From: Nitrospinota bacterium
GTDB taxonomy: Bacteria; Nitrospinota_A; UBA7883
DNA length: 32,272 nt
Direction: 5' to 3'
Assembly: GCA_016207925.1 (NCBI GenBank)
Contig: JACQZB010000072.1
Span: 1-32,272, forward strand
Position 1 is the first letter of the stretch. Each line of letters starts with the position of its first letter. Positions 16,511 to 22,356 of this stretch are shown here, one piece after another. Under the pieces are notes generated by a model that was given only the letters and a program-made list of their open reading frames with translations, did no database searches and had not been told where the DNA came from. The position numbers were made by a program, and so were the translations under genes.

Positions 16511-17291
16511 TCCCGTATTGCGCTGGGCCGGTGGCAAACGATGGCTAATTCCCATTATTTCCCCTTTGTTGCCGCGTAGATATAGCATGTATTATGAACC
16601 ATTTTTAGGCGGCGGCGCGGTGTTTTTCTCCCTGATTAGGGGTAGTGCATGTTTGTCTGATCTCAACCACGAACTAATTAATTTTTACCAGATATTAAGG
16701 TCCAAGCCGTTGCGGCTATTTAATAGTCTATATCAAAGGCACCCTTCGAAGGATGAATATTATTACATTCGATCGCGTCAAGTCCAGCATGACTATCAAA
16801 GGGCCGCAAAATTGTATTATCTCAATAGAATGAGCTTCAATGGCTTGTATCGGGTTAACAAATATGGAGAATTCAATGTCCCTTTTGGTCGGAAACCCAG
16901 CGCGAATGTCGTTGAACGGGAAGGCATGTTGCAAGCTAGTGAAAAGTTGCGGAGGGCAATTATAATACAAGCGGATTTTGAAGACGCAGTTAAAAATGCT
17001 GGGCGTGGCACTATAGTATATTTTGATCCTCCTTATACTGCGATGCACAGTAACAATGGATTTGTTAAATATAATGAAAACATTTTCAGGTGGGAGGATC
17101 AAGTTAGGCTTTCAAAGATAGCGCGCTGGCTTGCGCGGAGAGGTGTCAATGTATTTGTGAGTAACGCTGGCCATAATAGCATTAGGAAATTATATAAAGG
17201 CTTCTCATGCAAAATTGTTACGCGAAAAAGTATGATTGCGGCGTCTAGTTGTTGCCGCGACACAATAAATGAGTATTTATTTTTTACATAG
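16494..17291 (+). CDS. Dam-type DNA adenine N6-methyltransferase
   Basis: The 265-residue protein has every Dam-family block: WAGGKRWLIPII at the start, SAM-binding YEPFLGGGAVFFSL, SDLNHELINFY, the target-recognition segment NRMSFNGLYRVNKYGEFNVPFG, and catalytic YFDPPYT. It should methylate adenine N6, with GATC the most likely site from the close match to E. coli Dam, though this cannot be proved here. I start at ATG 16494, inside the preceding gene's end; ATG 16500 is equally possible. No restriction endonuclease gene is adjacent, so it looks like an orphan methylase serving the operon's own HARE-HTH protein or a regulatory role. The gene is AT-rich like its three partners. Confidence 0.9.
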   Translation: MEMFCDPVLRWAGGKRWLIPIISPLLPRRYSMYYEPFLGGGAVFFSLIRGSACLSDLNHELINFYQILRSKPLRLFNSLYQRHPSKDEYYYIRSRQVQHDYQRAAKLYYLNRMSFNGLYRVNKYGEFNVPFGRKPSANVVEREGMLQASEKLRRAIIIQADFEDAVKNAGRGTIVYFDPPYTAMHSNNGFVKYNENIFRWEDQVRLSKIARWLARRGVNVFVSNAGHNSIRKLYKGFSCKIVTRKSMIAASSCCRDTINEYLFFT

Positions 17292-17293
17292 TA

Positions 17294-17380
17294 CTACGCC
17301 GTCTGGCTGACGGGGACGCCGGAGCGGCGGGTGAAGGCCTTGTGGCGGCGCAACTCGCGCTCCCATGGAGAAGATTCGCG
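17294..17380 (-). pseudogene. Remnant of a gene 3' end (ends ...TRRSGVPVSQTA)
   Basis: Just 3 nt beyond the Dam stop, the minus strand reads ESSPWERELRRHKAFTRRSG and ends VPVSQTA at a TAG (17296-17294). The sequence is GC-rich, unlike the adjacent island. No start codon or upstream coding part exists, because the hicAB promoter follows. The last part is duplicated, out of the annotated frame, at the 3' end of the DnaJ-domain gene (18087-18157). I read it as a truncated copy of a gene tail left by insertion or recombination. Confidence 0.5.
17295..17332. repeat. Direct repeat flanking hicAB, left copy
   Basis: Bases 17295-17322 (TACGCCGTCTGGCTGACGGG...) match 18087-18114 over 28 nt. Bases 17312-17332 (GGGGACGCCGGAGCGGCGGGT) match 18137-18157 over 21 nt. 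The left copy is therefore a shortened version of 18087-18157, lacking one 33-nt unit between two GGGGACGCCGG boxes. The centre contains a small CCGTC-tggct-GACGG palindrome. Confidence 0.85.
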
Positions 17381-17417
17381 GCGGCCGCCACGCCGCCTCC
17401 GGCAGCGGTCAAACCGT

Positions 17418-17446
17418 TTGACATATGATACCACTATTGATACTAT
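17418..17446 (+). promoter_or_regulatory. Sigma-70 promoter and probable operator of hicAB
   Basis: TTGACA, 17 nt, TACTAT is near perfect. Two TGATAC direct repeats (17426-17431 and 17438-17443) lie between and over the elements with a 12-nt period and are good candidates for HicB autorepressor binding. The predicted transcription start coincides with the hicA ATG at 17453, so the message may be leaderless. Confidence 0.75.
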
Positions 17447-17452
17447 AAGGAC

Positions 17453-17710
17453 ATGGCCGATATAAAAGCCATGGTTGACCTGATGCGGAATAACCCCGCC
17501 GGGGTTCGCTTCGCGGATTTATGCAAGGTGTGTTTGCGTTATTTCGGCCCGGCGCGGCAAAAGGGGAGCCATTGGGTATTTAAAATTCCGTGGAGTGGCG
17601 ATCCGAGGGTTAATATTCAAAATGACAGAGGCCGCGCAAAAGTCTATCAGGTAAGGCAGGTGTTAAAAGCCATCGAGCGGCTGGAGGCGGAACAAAATGA
17701 AAACCAATGA
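17453..17710 (+). CDS. hicA: HicA family toxin
   Basis: HicA is the mRNA-interferase toxin of the HicAB type II system. The 85-residue protein has the dsRBD-like fold signatures QKGSHWVFKIPWSGDP, in which the His is the catalytic residue, and VNIQNDRGRAKVYQVRQV, the usual C-terminal half for this longer HicA subgroup. The promoter start falls on the ATG and AAGG lies only 2 nt upstream, so initiation may be leaderless; ATG 17471 is a possible alternative start. It overlaps hicB by 14 nt. Base composition is intermediate, different from both the AT-rich operon to the left and the GC-rich core. Confidence 0.9.
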   Translation: MADIKAMVDLMRNNPAGVRFADLCKVCLRYFGPARQKGSHWVFKIPWSGDPRVNIQNDRGRAKVYQVRQVLKAIERLEAEQNENQ

Positions 17711-18026
17711 TGTTTATACGTACCGGGTATCCTGGTCGCGGGAAGACGGTGAATATGTTGGTGTGTGTCTTGAGTTTCCATCCTTAAGCTGGTTGGCCAA
17801 ATCGCCGGAAGGGGCGTTGCGGGGCATCCGTAAAGTTGCCGGTGGCGCGGTGGAGGATATGCGGAAAACTGGCGAGGCGATTCCGCAACCGTTATCCGCC
17901 AAAAAGTTCAGCGGCAAGTTCATGGTTCGTGTTCCGCCGGAAATACACCGCCAACTCACTATCCAGGCCACCGAAGCGGGGGTGAGCCTGAACCGGCTCG
18001 TCAGCGCAAAGCTTTCAAAGCGATAA
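17697..18026 (+). CDS. hicB: HicB family antitoxin
   Basis: The 109-residue protein has the HicB RNase H-like N-terminal fold (YTYRVSWSREDGEYVGVCLEFPSLSWLA, then SPEGALRGI) and a C-terminal ribbon-helix-helix DNA-binding segment (FMVRVPPEIHRQLTIQAT, VSLNRLVSAKL). It should neutralise HicA and repress the shared promoter, where TGATAC repeats are visible. The start overlaps the hicA end by 14 nt. Its 3' end overlaps the convergent DnaJ-domain ORF by 12 nt, which I attribute to the insertion that brought hicAB in. Confidence 0.92.
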   Translation: MKTNDVYTYRVSWSREDGEYVGVCLEFPSLSWLAKSPEGALRGIRKVAGGAVEDMRKTGEAIPQPLSAKKFSGKFMVRVPPEIHRQLTIQATEAGVSLNRLVSAKLSKR

Positions 18027-18839
18027 CCTCCTTCTTTTAGTTCTCGAGGACAGCGCCCCGAACAGGGATGCTGGCGGTTGATCGCTTACGCCGTCTGGCT
18101 GACGGGGACGCCGGCCAATTCCAGCAAATGGCGCAAGGGGACGCCGGAGCGGCGGGTATTGGCCCGCCTCGCCCGCGCCATCCAGCGCCAGGTACGCCGC
18201 AAGGCACACATGACGGCTGGGGGACAGCAGATGACCCGCCGCCGCCTCCAGCGCCGCGCGCGAGCCTAGCTCGCCGAGGATTTTGATTAACTCCGCCCGT
18301 GTCCGCTCGTTCACTTTGGCCAGGCGGTCAATCGCCATGCGTTCGAACATCGGCGGATTTTTAATGAAAATCTCCCGCGCCAGCAGCGCCTGATCGGCCA
18401 CGGAACCGGCGGCGTCGAACCGCCGGATCAACTCGCTCACCGGCGACCAGCGCCGGTCCGCCTCCCGCGAAGCGTTGCGCGCCCGCGAGCCGGTTGACCC
18501 ATGGCGCCGTTCGCGTCCATTGGACGATCCCTTAATCAGACGCAAAAAACGCTCCGTGGAACGTTTCAAAAACGCGCGGATGGCGAACCACCCGCCCCAT
18601 TGCGACCGTTCCTCCACGGTGGGCGCCGCGCCGGAGCCGAATTTGCCCCGCCGTTTGCGCTCCGCCTTTATGGTATTGTAGGCTTGGACGATTTGATGGA
18701 ACCGGCCCGCGTCGGACAAGCCGGTCTTGGTGTCTGGATGGTACAAACGCGCCGCGCGCCGGTACGCCTGCTTGACCTCCTCGAGGGAGGATGCAGGATG
18801 CACGTTAAGCAAGGCATACGCCCGCGCCGGGGAGATCAT
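18015..18839 (-). CDS. DnaJ-domain protein with HEAT-like C-terminal region; tail scrambled
   Basis: I start at ATG 18839, which has GGAG upstream, giving about 274 residues. Residues about 1-60 form a J domain (ARAYALLNVHPASSLEEVK) with the Hsp70-stimulating HPD motif in YHPDTKTG. A basic, disordered linker follows. Residues about 130-225 look like alpha-helical HEAT repeats (FERMAIDRLAKVNERTRAEL). The last 45 residues, rich in Pro and Arg, look like out-of-frame translation. In the neighbouring frame the same DNA reads TRRSGVPLRHLLELAGVPVS then QTA and a stop (18088-18086), matching the remnant at 17294. A frameshift near 18160-18200, or junction damage, seems likely. Confidence 0.7.
   Translation of the reverse strand: MISPARAYALLNVHPASSLEEVKQAYRRAARLYHPDTKTGLSDAGRFHQIVQAYNTIKAERKRRGKFGSGAAPTVEERSQWGGWFAIRAFLKRSTERFLRLIKGSSNGRERRHGSTGSRARNASREADRRWSPVSELIRRFDAAGSVADQALLAREIFIKNPPMFERMAIDRLAKVNERTRAELIKILGELGSRAALEAAAGHLLSPSRHVCLAAYLALDGAGEAGQYPPLRRPLAPFAGIGRRPRQPDGVSDQPPASLFGALSSRTKRRRLSL
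18087..18157. repeat. Direct repeat flanking hicAB, right copy
   Basis: This copy lies in the 3' part of the DnaJ-domain ORF. Its outer parts (18087-18114 and 18137-18157) are identical to the 17295-17332 copy. The 11-nt box GGGGACGCCGG occurs twice within it, which can explain loss of the 33-nt unit in the left copy by recombination. Confidence 0.85.
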
Positions 18840-18898
18840 TTTATCTCCATTATATGCCATAGATGTAAATATTAACGAATATACTAAAATTACCTATA

Positions 18899-18928
18899 AC
18901 TGTATGCTAATTACCATCAATTTGTCAA
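18899..18928 (-). promoter_or_regulatory. Promoter of the DnaJ-domain gene
   Basis: On the minus strand TTGACA (18928-18923) is followed after 18 nt by TACAGT (18904-18899). The -35 is perfect and the -10 matches 4/6. It lies in an AT-rich divergent region shared with fetA. Confidence 0.4.
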
Positions 18929-18994
18929 CGCCAAAATGATGACACACCACTTTCCCCTAAAATACACCTTGTCCAAGCTAATTTCCACTACATC

Positions 18995-19666
18995 ATGAAA
19001 TCGGAAAAAGTGGCCGTAAACTCAATGCTTTTCTCGCTTCAGGATGTGGGTTTTTCATATCCCAAAAGCGAAGGCCACGATGAAGTAGCTGTATTCAAAA
19101 ACATAAGCATTGCCATTGGTCAAGGCGAACTTGTCCTCGTCGCCGGGCCGTCGGGCGGGGGCAAGACGACTTTTCTGCGGCTTTTGTGCATGATGGAAGA
19201 GCCGGCGAGGGGAAAATTATTTTTCGACGGCCAGCCATACGAAGCAATATACCCGCCCGATCTGCGCCGTCAGGCCGTGATGGTTCCGCAGACTCCCATC
19301 ATGTTTCCGGGCAATGTCCGCGACAACCTGACCCTCTGCGCTAATCACGCCGAAGAAAGTACGATGGCGGACTGGATGCAGCGCCTGGGACTCGATCCCG
19401 CATTGCTTGAGCGTCCCGCCGCCGCGTTGTCGGTGGGTCAGCAACAGAGGGTGGCGGTGATCCGCGCTATCATGGCGGAGCCGCGCGCGCTGCTTTTGGA
19501 CGAGCCGACGGCGGCGCTGGATCCCGATTCCGCCGCCCGGTTCGTGGAAGCCATCGCCCGGCTGAACCGCGAACGGGGCGTGACGGTGGTATGGAACAGC
19601 CACCGCTCCGGCGAACTGGAATCCATCGCCACCCGGACGCTGCGCGCGGGGAGGGAGCTTGCATGA
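18995..19666 (+). CDS. fetA: FetA-type ABC transporter ATP-binding subunit
   Basis: The 223-residue protein is a compact ABC ATPase. It has Walker A GPSGGGKTTFL, Q-loop VPQTPIMFPGNVRDNLTL, signature LSVGQQQR (LSxGQ form) and Walker B ALLLDEPTAALD, and the switch His lies in WNSHRSGE. It pairs with a UPF0014 permease, as in E. coli FetAB (YbbL-YbbM), which has been reported as an iron exporter relieving oxidative stress. The family assignment rests mainly on that partner. ATG 18995 and ATG 19025 are both possible starts, neither with a clear ribosome site. It overlaps fetB by 4 nt. Confidence 0.8.
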   Translation: MKSEKVAVNSMLFSLQDVGFSYPKSEGHDEVAVFKNISIAIGQGELVLVAGPSGGGKTTFLRLLCMMEEPARGKLFFDGQPYEAIYPPDLRRQAVMVPQTPIMFPGNVRDNLTLCANHAEESTMADWMQRLGLDPALLERPAAALSVGQQQRVAVIRAIMAEPRALLLDEPTAALDPDSAARFVEAIARLNRERGVTVVWNSHRSGELESIATRTLRAGRELA

Positions 19667-20445
19667 TTATTGATCCCGGTTTTTCGGACATGGCGATGAC
19701 GCTGCTGTTGTTCGCCGCGGTGATGTGGCTGTCCGTGCGCGAGGGGCTGCAATTGGAAAAAAGCCTGGCGGTGGCCACGGCGCGCACGGTGGCGCAGCTT
19801 GCGCTGATGGGTTTCGTGATCGAGGCGATTTTCCGGATCAACCGATGGTGGGTGATCGTGGCGGCGCTGTTTTTAATGCTGGCCTACGCCGCCCATGCGG
19901 CCCTTGCGCGGATGAAAAATCCGGTGGCCGGCCTTTACCTGCCGATGTGGTGGGGCGTGTTCACCGGGACGATATTCACCACCGCCGTGGTCACCGGCGC
20001 GGTGCTTAAGGCCGACCCCTGGTGGCGGCCCGACGTGCTGCTGCCCTTGGGCGGGATGGTATTGGGCAACGCCATGACCGGCGGGGCGCTGGCCGCCGAC
20101 CGGCTGCGGGCCGAGATTGTCGCGCGCAAAGCGGAGATCGAGACGTTGTTGATGCTCGGCTGGGACTATAAACGCGCCGCCGCCGAAGCGCGGCGCGAGG
20201 CCGTGCGCGCGGCGCTGATCCCCACGCTCAACTCCATGATGACGGTGGGGTTGGTGCATCTGCCGGGGATCATGGTGGGCCAGATGTTGGCCGGGGCAAG
20301 CCCCGCCACCGCCGCCAAGTACCAGATGGTCATTATGCTGATGATCGCCTCGGCGGTGACGATGACCTCCGTGGTGTTCACGTCGTTCGCGTTGACCCGG
20401 TTTTTCAACCCTCGCCACACTTTGCGCCGCGAGGCGATTTTGTAG
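19663..20445 (+). CDS. fetB: FetB-type (UPF0014) ABC transporter permease
   Basis: The real start is ATG 19663, overlapping the fetA stop (ATGA), which gives 260 residues rather than the 284 in the track. About seven hydrophobic segments run through the protein, e.g. MALTLLLFAAVMWL-like near residue 10-25 and WWVIVAALFLMLAYAAHAAL near residue 61. Conserved UPF0014 segments are PLGGMVLGNAMTGGALAADRL and a cytosolic helix (EIETLLMLG..) before PTLNSMMTVGLVHLPGIMVGQ. Together with FetA it probably exports iron or another metal; substrate is inferred from family. The stop codon lies inside a palindrome shared with the converging acetyltransferase gene. Confidence 0.85.
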   Translation: MIIDPGFSDMAMTLLLFAAVMWLSVREGLQLEKSLAVATARTVAQLALMGFVIEAIFRINRWWVIVAALFLMLAYAAHAALARMKNPVAGLYLPMWWGVFTGTIFTTAVVTGAVLKADPWWRPDVLLPLGGMVLGNAMTGGALAADRLRAEIVARKAEIETLLMLGWDYKRAAAEARREAVRAALIPTLNSMMTVGLVHLPGIMVGQMLAGASPATAAKYQMVIMLMIASAVTMTSVVFTSFALTRFFNPRHTLRREAIL

Positions 20446-20491
20446 CGGCCGGTTCCGGCAGGCCATGGGCCGCCGGGATGGCGGCGCTACA
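20441..20491. repeat. Palindromic element shared by fetB and GNAT stops
   Basis: TGTAGCG (20441-20447) and CGCTACA (20485-20491) are perfect inverted arms around GC-rich palindromic sequence (GCCGG/CCGGC and GGCCATGGGCC). Each convergent gene ends in the TAG inside its own arm. It probably works as a bidirectional end structure or is a REP-like repeat; neither side has a good T tract. Confidence 0.55.
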
Positions 20492-20933
20492 GCGCTTTTG
20501 CGTGGCGCGTCAGGTTAAGGCTGGAAAATCCAAACCGGCGGTAAAAATCCAGCGCGGACGCGTTAGACGGATCAACATTGACCGTGATCCTTCCGGCGCC
20601 AAGCTCCTTCGCCGTCACCTGCGCGGCTTCCATCAACGCGGCGCCCGCTCCTTGCCCGCGCGCGGCGGCGTCCACAACCAGATCATCAATATGTACCGAC
20701 AAGGTCCCGTGGGCGGTGGAAACGGTGAATTGGAGGTTGACCATGCCGATGACCCGGCCATCGAGTTCAGCGACGATGATCCGGCCCATTTCAGGACGTG
20801 AGAGGATCAACACGATTCCGGCGCGGTGGCGTTCCGGGTCGAAGGCGAATTGCGTCTCGATCTCAAAAAGCTGGCGCAGCAACGCCACAAGCGAAGGGAT
20901 GTCGGACTGGCGGGCGGGACGCAACGTGACCAT
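20487..20933 (-). CDS. GNAT family N-acetyltransferase
   Basis: The 148-residue protein is a single GNAT domain. The acetyl-CoA pyrophosphate-binding motif A reads VVDAAARGQGAGAALM (R/QxxGxG/A form) and motif B includes NASALDFYRRFGF. The early part, VTLRPARQSDIPSLVALL, is typical of the family. The substrate cannot be deduced. It lies 24 nt downstream of rpmB in the same direction, so it is probably cotranscribed from the rpmB promoter. RimI-type protein acetylation is one possibility, but motif detail does not show it. Confidence 0.88.
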   Translation of the reverse strand: MVTLRPARQSDIPSLVALLRQLFEIETQFAFDPERHRAGIVLILSRPEMGRIIVAELDGRVIGMVNLQFTVSTAHGTLSVHIDDLVVDAAARGQGAGAALMEAAQVTAKELGAGRITVNVDPSNASALDFYRRFGFSSLNLTRHAKAL

Positions 20934-20957
20934 GGGCGTGGTCAGGCGCCGGGGCTT

Positions 20958-21152
20958 CTAAGCGCGTTTTTTGACCTTGCCGGAGGTAAGGCAACTGGCG
21001 CACACCGTCATGCGCACCGCGCCGCCCTTCGGCCCCACCGCGCGCACCTTGCGCAGGTTGGGGTTCCAGCGCCGCTTGGTGACGTTGTGGGCGTGGCTGA
21101 TGTTGTTGCCGAACATCGGCTTTTTGCCGCAGGCTTCGCAGACTCGCGCCAT
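20958..21152 (-). CDS. rpmB: 50S ribosomal protein L28
   Basis: L28 is a small large-subunit ribosomal protein. From ATG 21152 the protein has 64 residues: [20 protein letters not shown], then KRRWNPNL and TVCASC. It keeps both cysteine pairs (CEAC and CASC), so it is the zinc-binding C+ form. The track ORF is extended upstream into the promoter and should be trimmed. The gene has a strong promoter 50 nt upstream and is followed by the GNAT gene. Confidence 0.96.
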   Translation of the reverse strand: MARVCEACGKKPMFGNNISHAHNVTKRRWNPNLRKVRAVGPKGGAVRMTVCASCLTSGKVKKRA

Positions 21153-21200
21153 GACGTTATTCCAAAACCGTAAGTTCGCGGTTGTTTTAGGAAAAACGTA

Positions 21201-21228
21201 ATGATAGCATGACTTAAGGAATTGGCAA
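21201..21228 (-). promoter_or_regulatory. Sigma-70 promoter of rpmB
   Basis: TTGCCA (21228-21223), 16 nt, TATCAT (21206-21201) on the minus strand; each hexamer matches 5/6. The leader would be about 40 nt. Confidence 0.65.
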
Positions 21229-21256
21229 CAACTTTTTTCCGCGTCTTGGCGCGGCG

Positions 21257-21490
21257 ATGGATATGAAAAAAATAACAAAAGAAACGAACCTTCACCAGGC
21301 GCTCAAGGAAAGCCCCAACGCCGCCTTGGTGTTCGCCTCGTACCACATGGGCTGCGCGTCTTGCTCCGGCGGCCAGCAGGAAACGGTTGAATGGGGCGCC
21401 ACGATGCACGGTGTGGCCGTGGATGAGCTATTATCCCGCCTTAACGATGGCGAGGCGCCAAGTAAGAAGAAAAAGGCATCCAAAGACTGA
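21257..21490 (+). CDS. DUF1858 (ScdA N-terminal-like) protein
   Basis: The 77-residue protein has the DUF1858 layout: [20 protein letters not shown], then [20 protein letters not shown] and a short helical end [12 protein letters not shown]. The conserved cysteine pair of the CxxC type is present. Related domains occur in hybrid-cluster and ScdA/RIC iron-sulfur repair proteins, and small stand-alone members are common in anaerobic or facultative lineages. A redox or metal-binding role is inferred. The Lys-rich tail ends the protein. It is read divergently from rpmB. ATG 21257 lacks a clear ribosome site, and ATG 21263 is a possible alternative. Confidence 0.8.
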   Translation: MDMKKITKETNLHQALKESPNAALVFASYHMGCASCSGGQQETVEWGATMHGVAVDELLSRLNDGEAPSKKKKASKD

Positions 21491-21566
21491 TCCTCTGGTT
21501 TTTCAAATGCTTGTCGCTTGATCCAACCCCGGTTATCCTTTTATTAAATATTTTCCAGTCCGCCCC

Positions 21567-21593
21567 TAAAGTTCAAGCCACCCCCGCCGATAC
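21567..21593 (+). promoter_or_regulatory. FliA (sigma-28) flagellar promoter upstream of flaG
   Basis: TAAAGTTC, 11 nt, GCCGATAC matches the FliA consensus TAAAGTTT-N11-GCCGATAA with one mismatch in each half. Transcription would start near 21600, about 128 nt before the FlaG-like gene. The leader has a small AGCGC/GCGCT hairpin close to the ribosome site. Confidence 0.75.
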
Positions 21594-21727
21594 GTCAATT
21601 AGGATAGCCCCGGCCCCAGGGAGTGGCCGGTGGTGGGAGTGGAGTGGCAATTTCTCCCGATGGCGAGTAAACATATTGAAAAGATAGGGAACCAGCGCAA
21701 TAAACCAGCGCTCCCGAAGGGGTGGCT

Positions 21728-22291
21728 ATGAGAATTACGGAAGCTGCATCAGCGGTGGCAAGGACGGCCCAGCCGGTAACCAGCGAGCCACGGCAGGTCG
21801 AAAAGCGCCCGGCTCCGCAGGAGGAGCCGCGCGCCGCCCAGTCCGCGCCAAAGCCCAAGGGTGAGGAAGTGACCCTGTCGCCGGAAAGCCGCGAATTCGC
21901 CGCGAAAAAAACGGACACCGCCCCGGCGGAGGCCAAACCGCGGGAAGAAGCCGCGCCCAAAAACGGTGACTCCGCGCGGGGGCCTATGCCCGAGTTGAGC
22001 CGGGAAATCACCCGCAATTATTCGGTCGAGGACAGCGGCCAGGTGGTGGTCAAGGTGATTGACAAGGCCGAAGATAAAGTTATCCGGGAGATTCCGCCGG
22101 AGGAGCAGCGGCGCATCCATCAGGCCATCGCCAAGCTCAATCAGGAAAGCGTGGTAAACGCCCACCGGCCGGAACCGCGCGCAGCCGCCGAGGCGGGCGC
22201 CGAAGTCGCCGCCGAAGGGACCGCCACCGCCTCCACGGCCAAGGCCGCCAGCGAAGCGCCCGCCGAAGGGGTGAACGTCACCGTGGAATAA
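21728..22291 (+). CDS. flaG: FlaG-domain flagellar protein
   Basis: ATG 21728 with AAGGGG upstream gives 187 residues. The first 85 are low complexity, rich in Ala, Pro, Glu and Lys. Residues about 95-140 form the FlaG domain: YSVEDSGQVVVKVIDKAEDK then VIREIPPEEQRRIHQAIAKL, with the characteristic VKV.D...VIR.IPPEE pattern. An Ala-rich tail follows. FlaG proteins influence flagellar filament length in some bacteria. A near-consensus FliA promoter lies upstream, consistent with late flagellar expression. Length is longer than the usual 110-130 residues because of the disordered ends. Confidence 0.75.
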   Translation: MRITEAASAVARTAQPVTSEPRQVEKRPAPQEEPRAAQSAPKPKGEEVTLSPESREFAAKKTDTAPAEAKPREEAAPKNGDSARGPMPELSREITRNYSVEDSGQVVVKVIDKAEDKVIREIPPEEQRRIHQAIAKLNQESVVNAHRPEPRAAAEAGAEVAAEGTATASTAKAASEAPAEGVNVTVE

Positions 22292-22296
22292 TCGTC

Positions 22297-22334
22297 CTGG
22301 CGCCTGTTGGCCCTTAAAGGGGGCCGGGCGCCAG
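22297..22334. other. Strong stem-loop between flaG and trmN6
   Basis: CTGGCGCC...GGCCC-ttaaa-GGGGGCC.GGGCGCCAG folds into a long GC-rich hairpin, followed at once by a smaller AGCGC-ttc-GCGCT hairpin. There is no T tract downstream on the plus strand, so it is more likely an RNA-stabilising or processing structure, or a repeat, than a classical terminator. Confidence 0.5.
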
Positions 22335-22356
22335 CGCTTCGCGCTAAAATACCGGT

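Noticed and set aside
17295-17332. The 28-nt repeat as a complete insertion-sequence end
   Set aside because: The copies are direct rather than inverted, and no transposase lies between them, so an IS is not supported.
18027-18040. Strong Shine-Dalgarno-like AAGAAGGAGG on the minus strand near 18030
   Set aside because: The following TTG opens only a five-codon frame; within the DnaJ ORF it is just Lys-Arg-Arg codons. At most a remnant of a lost gene start.
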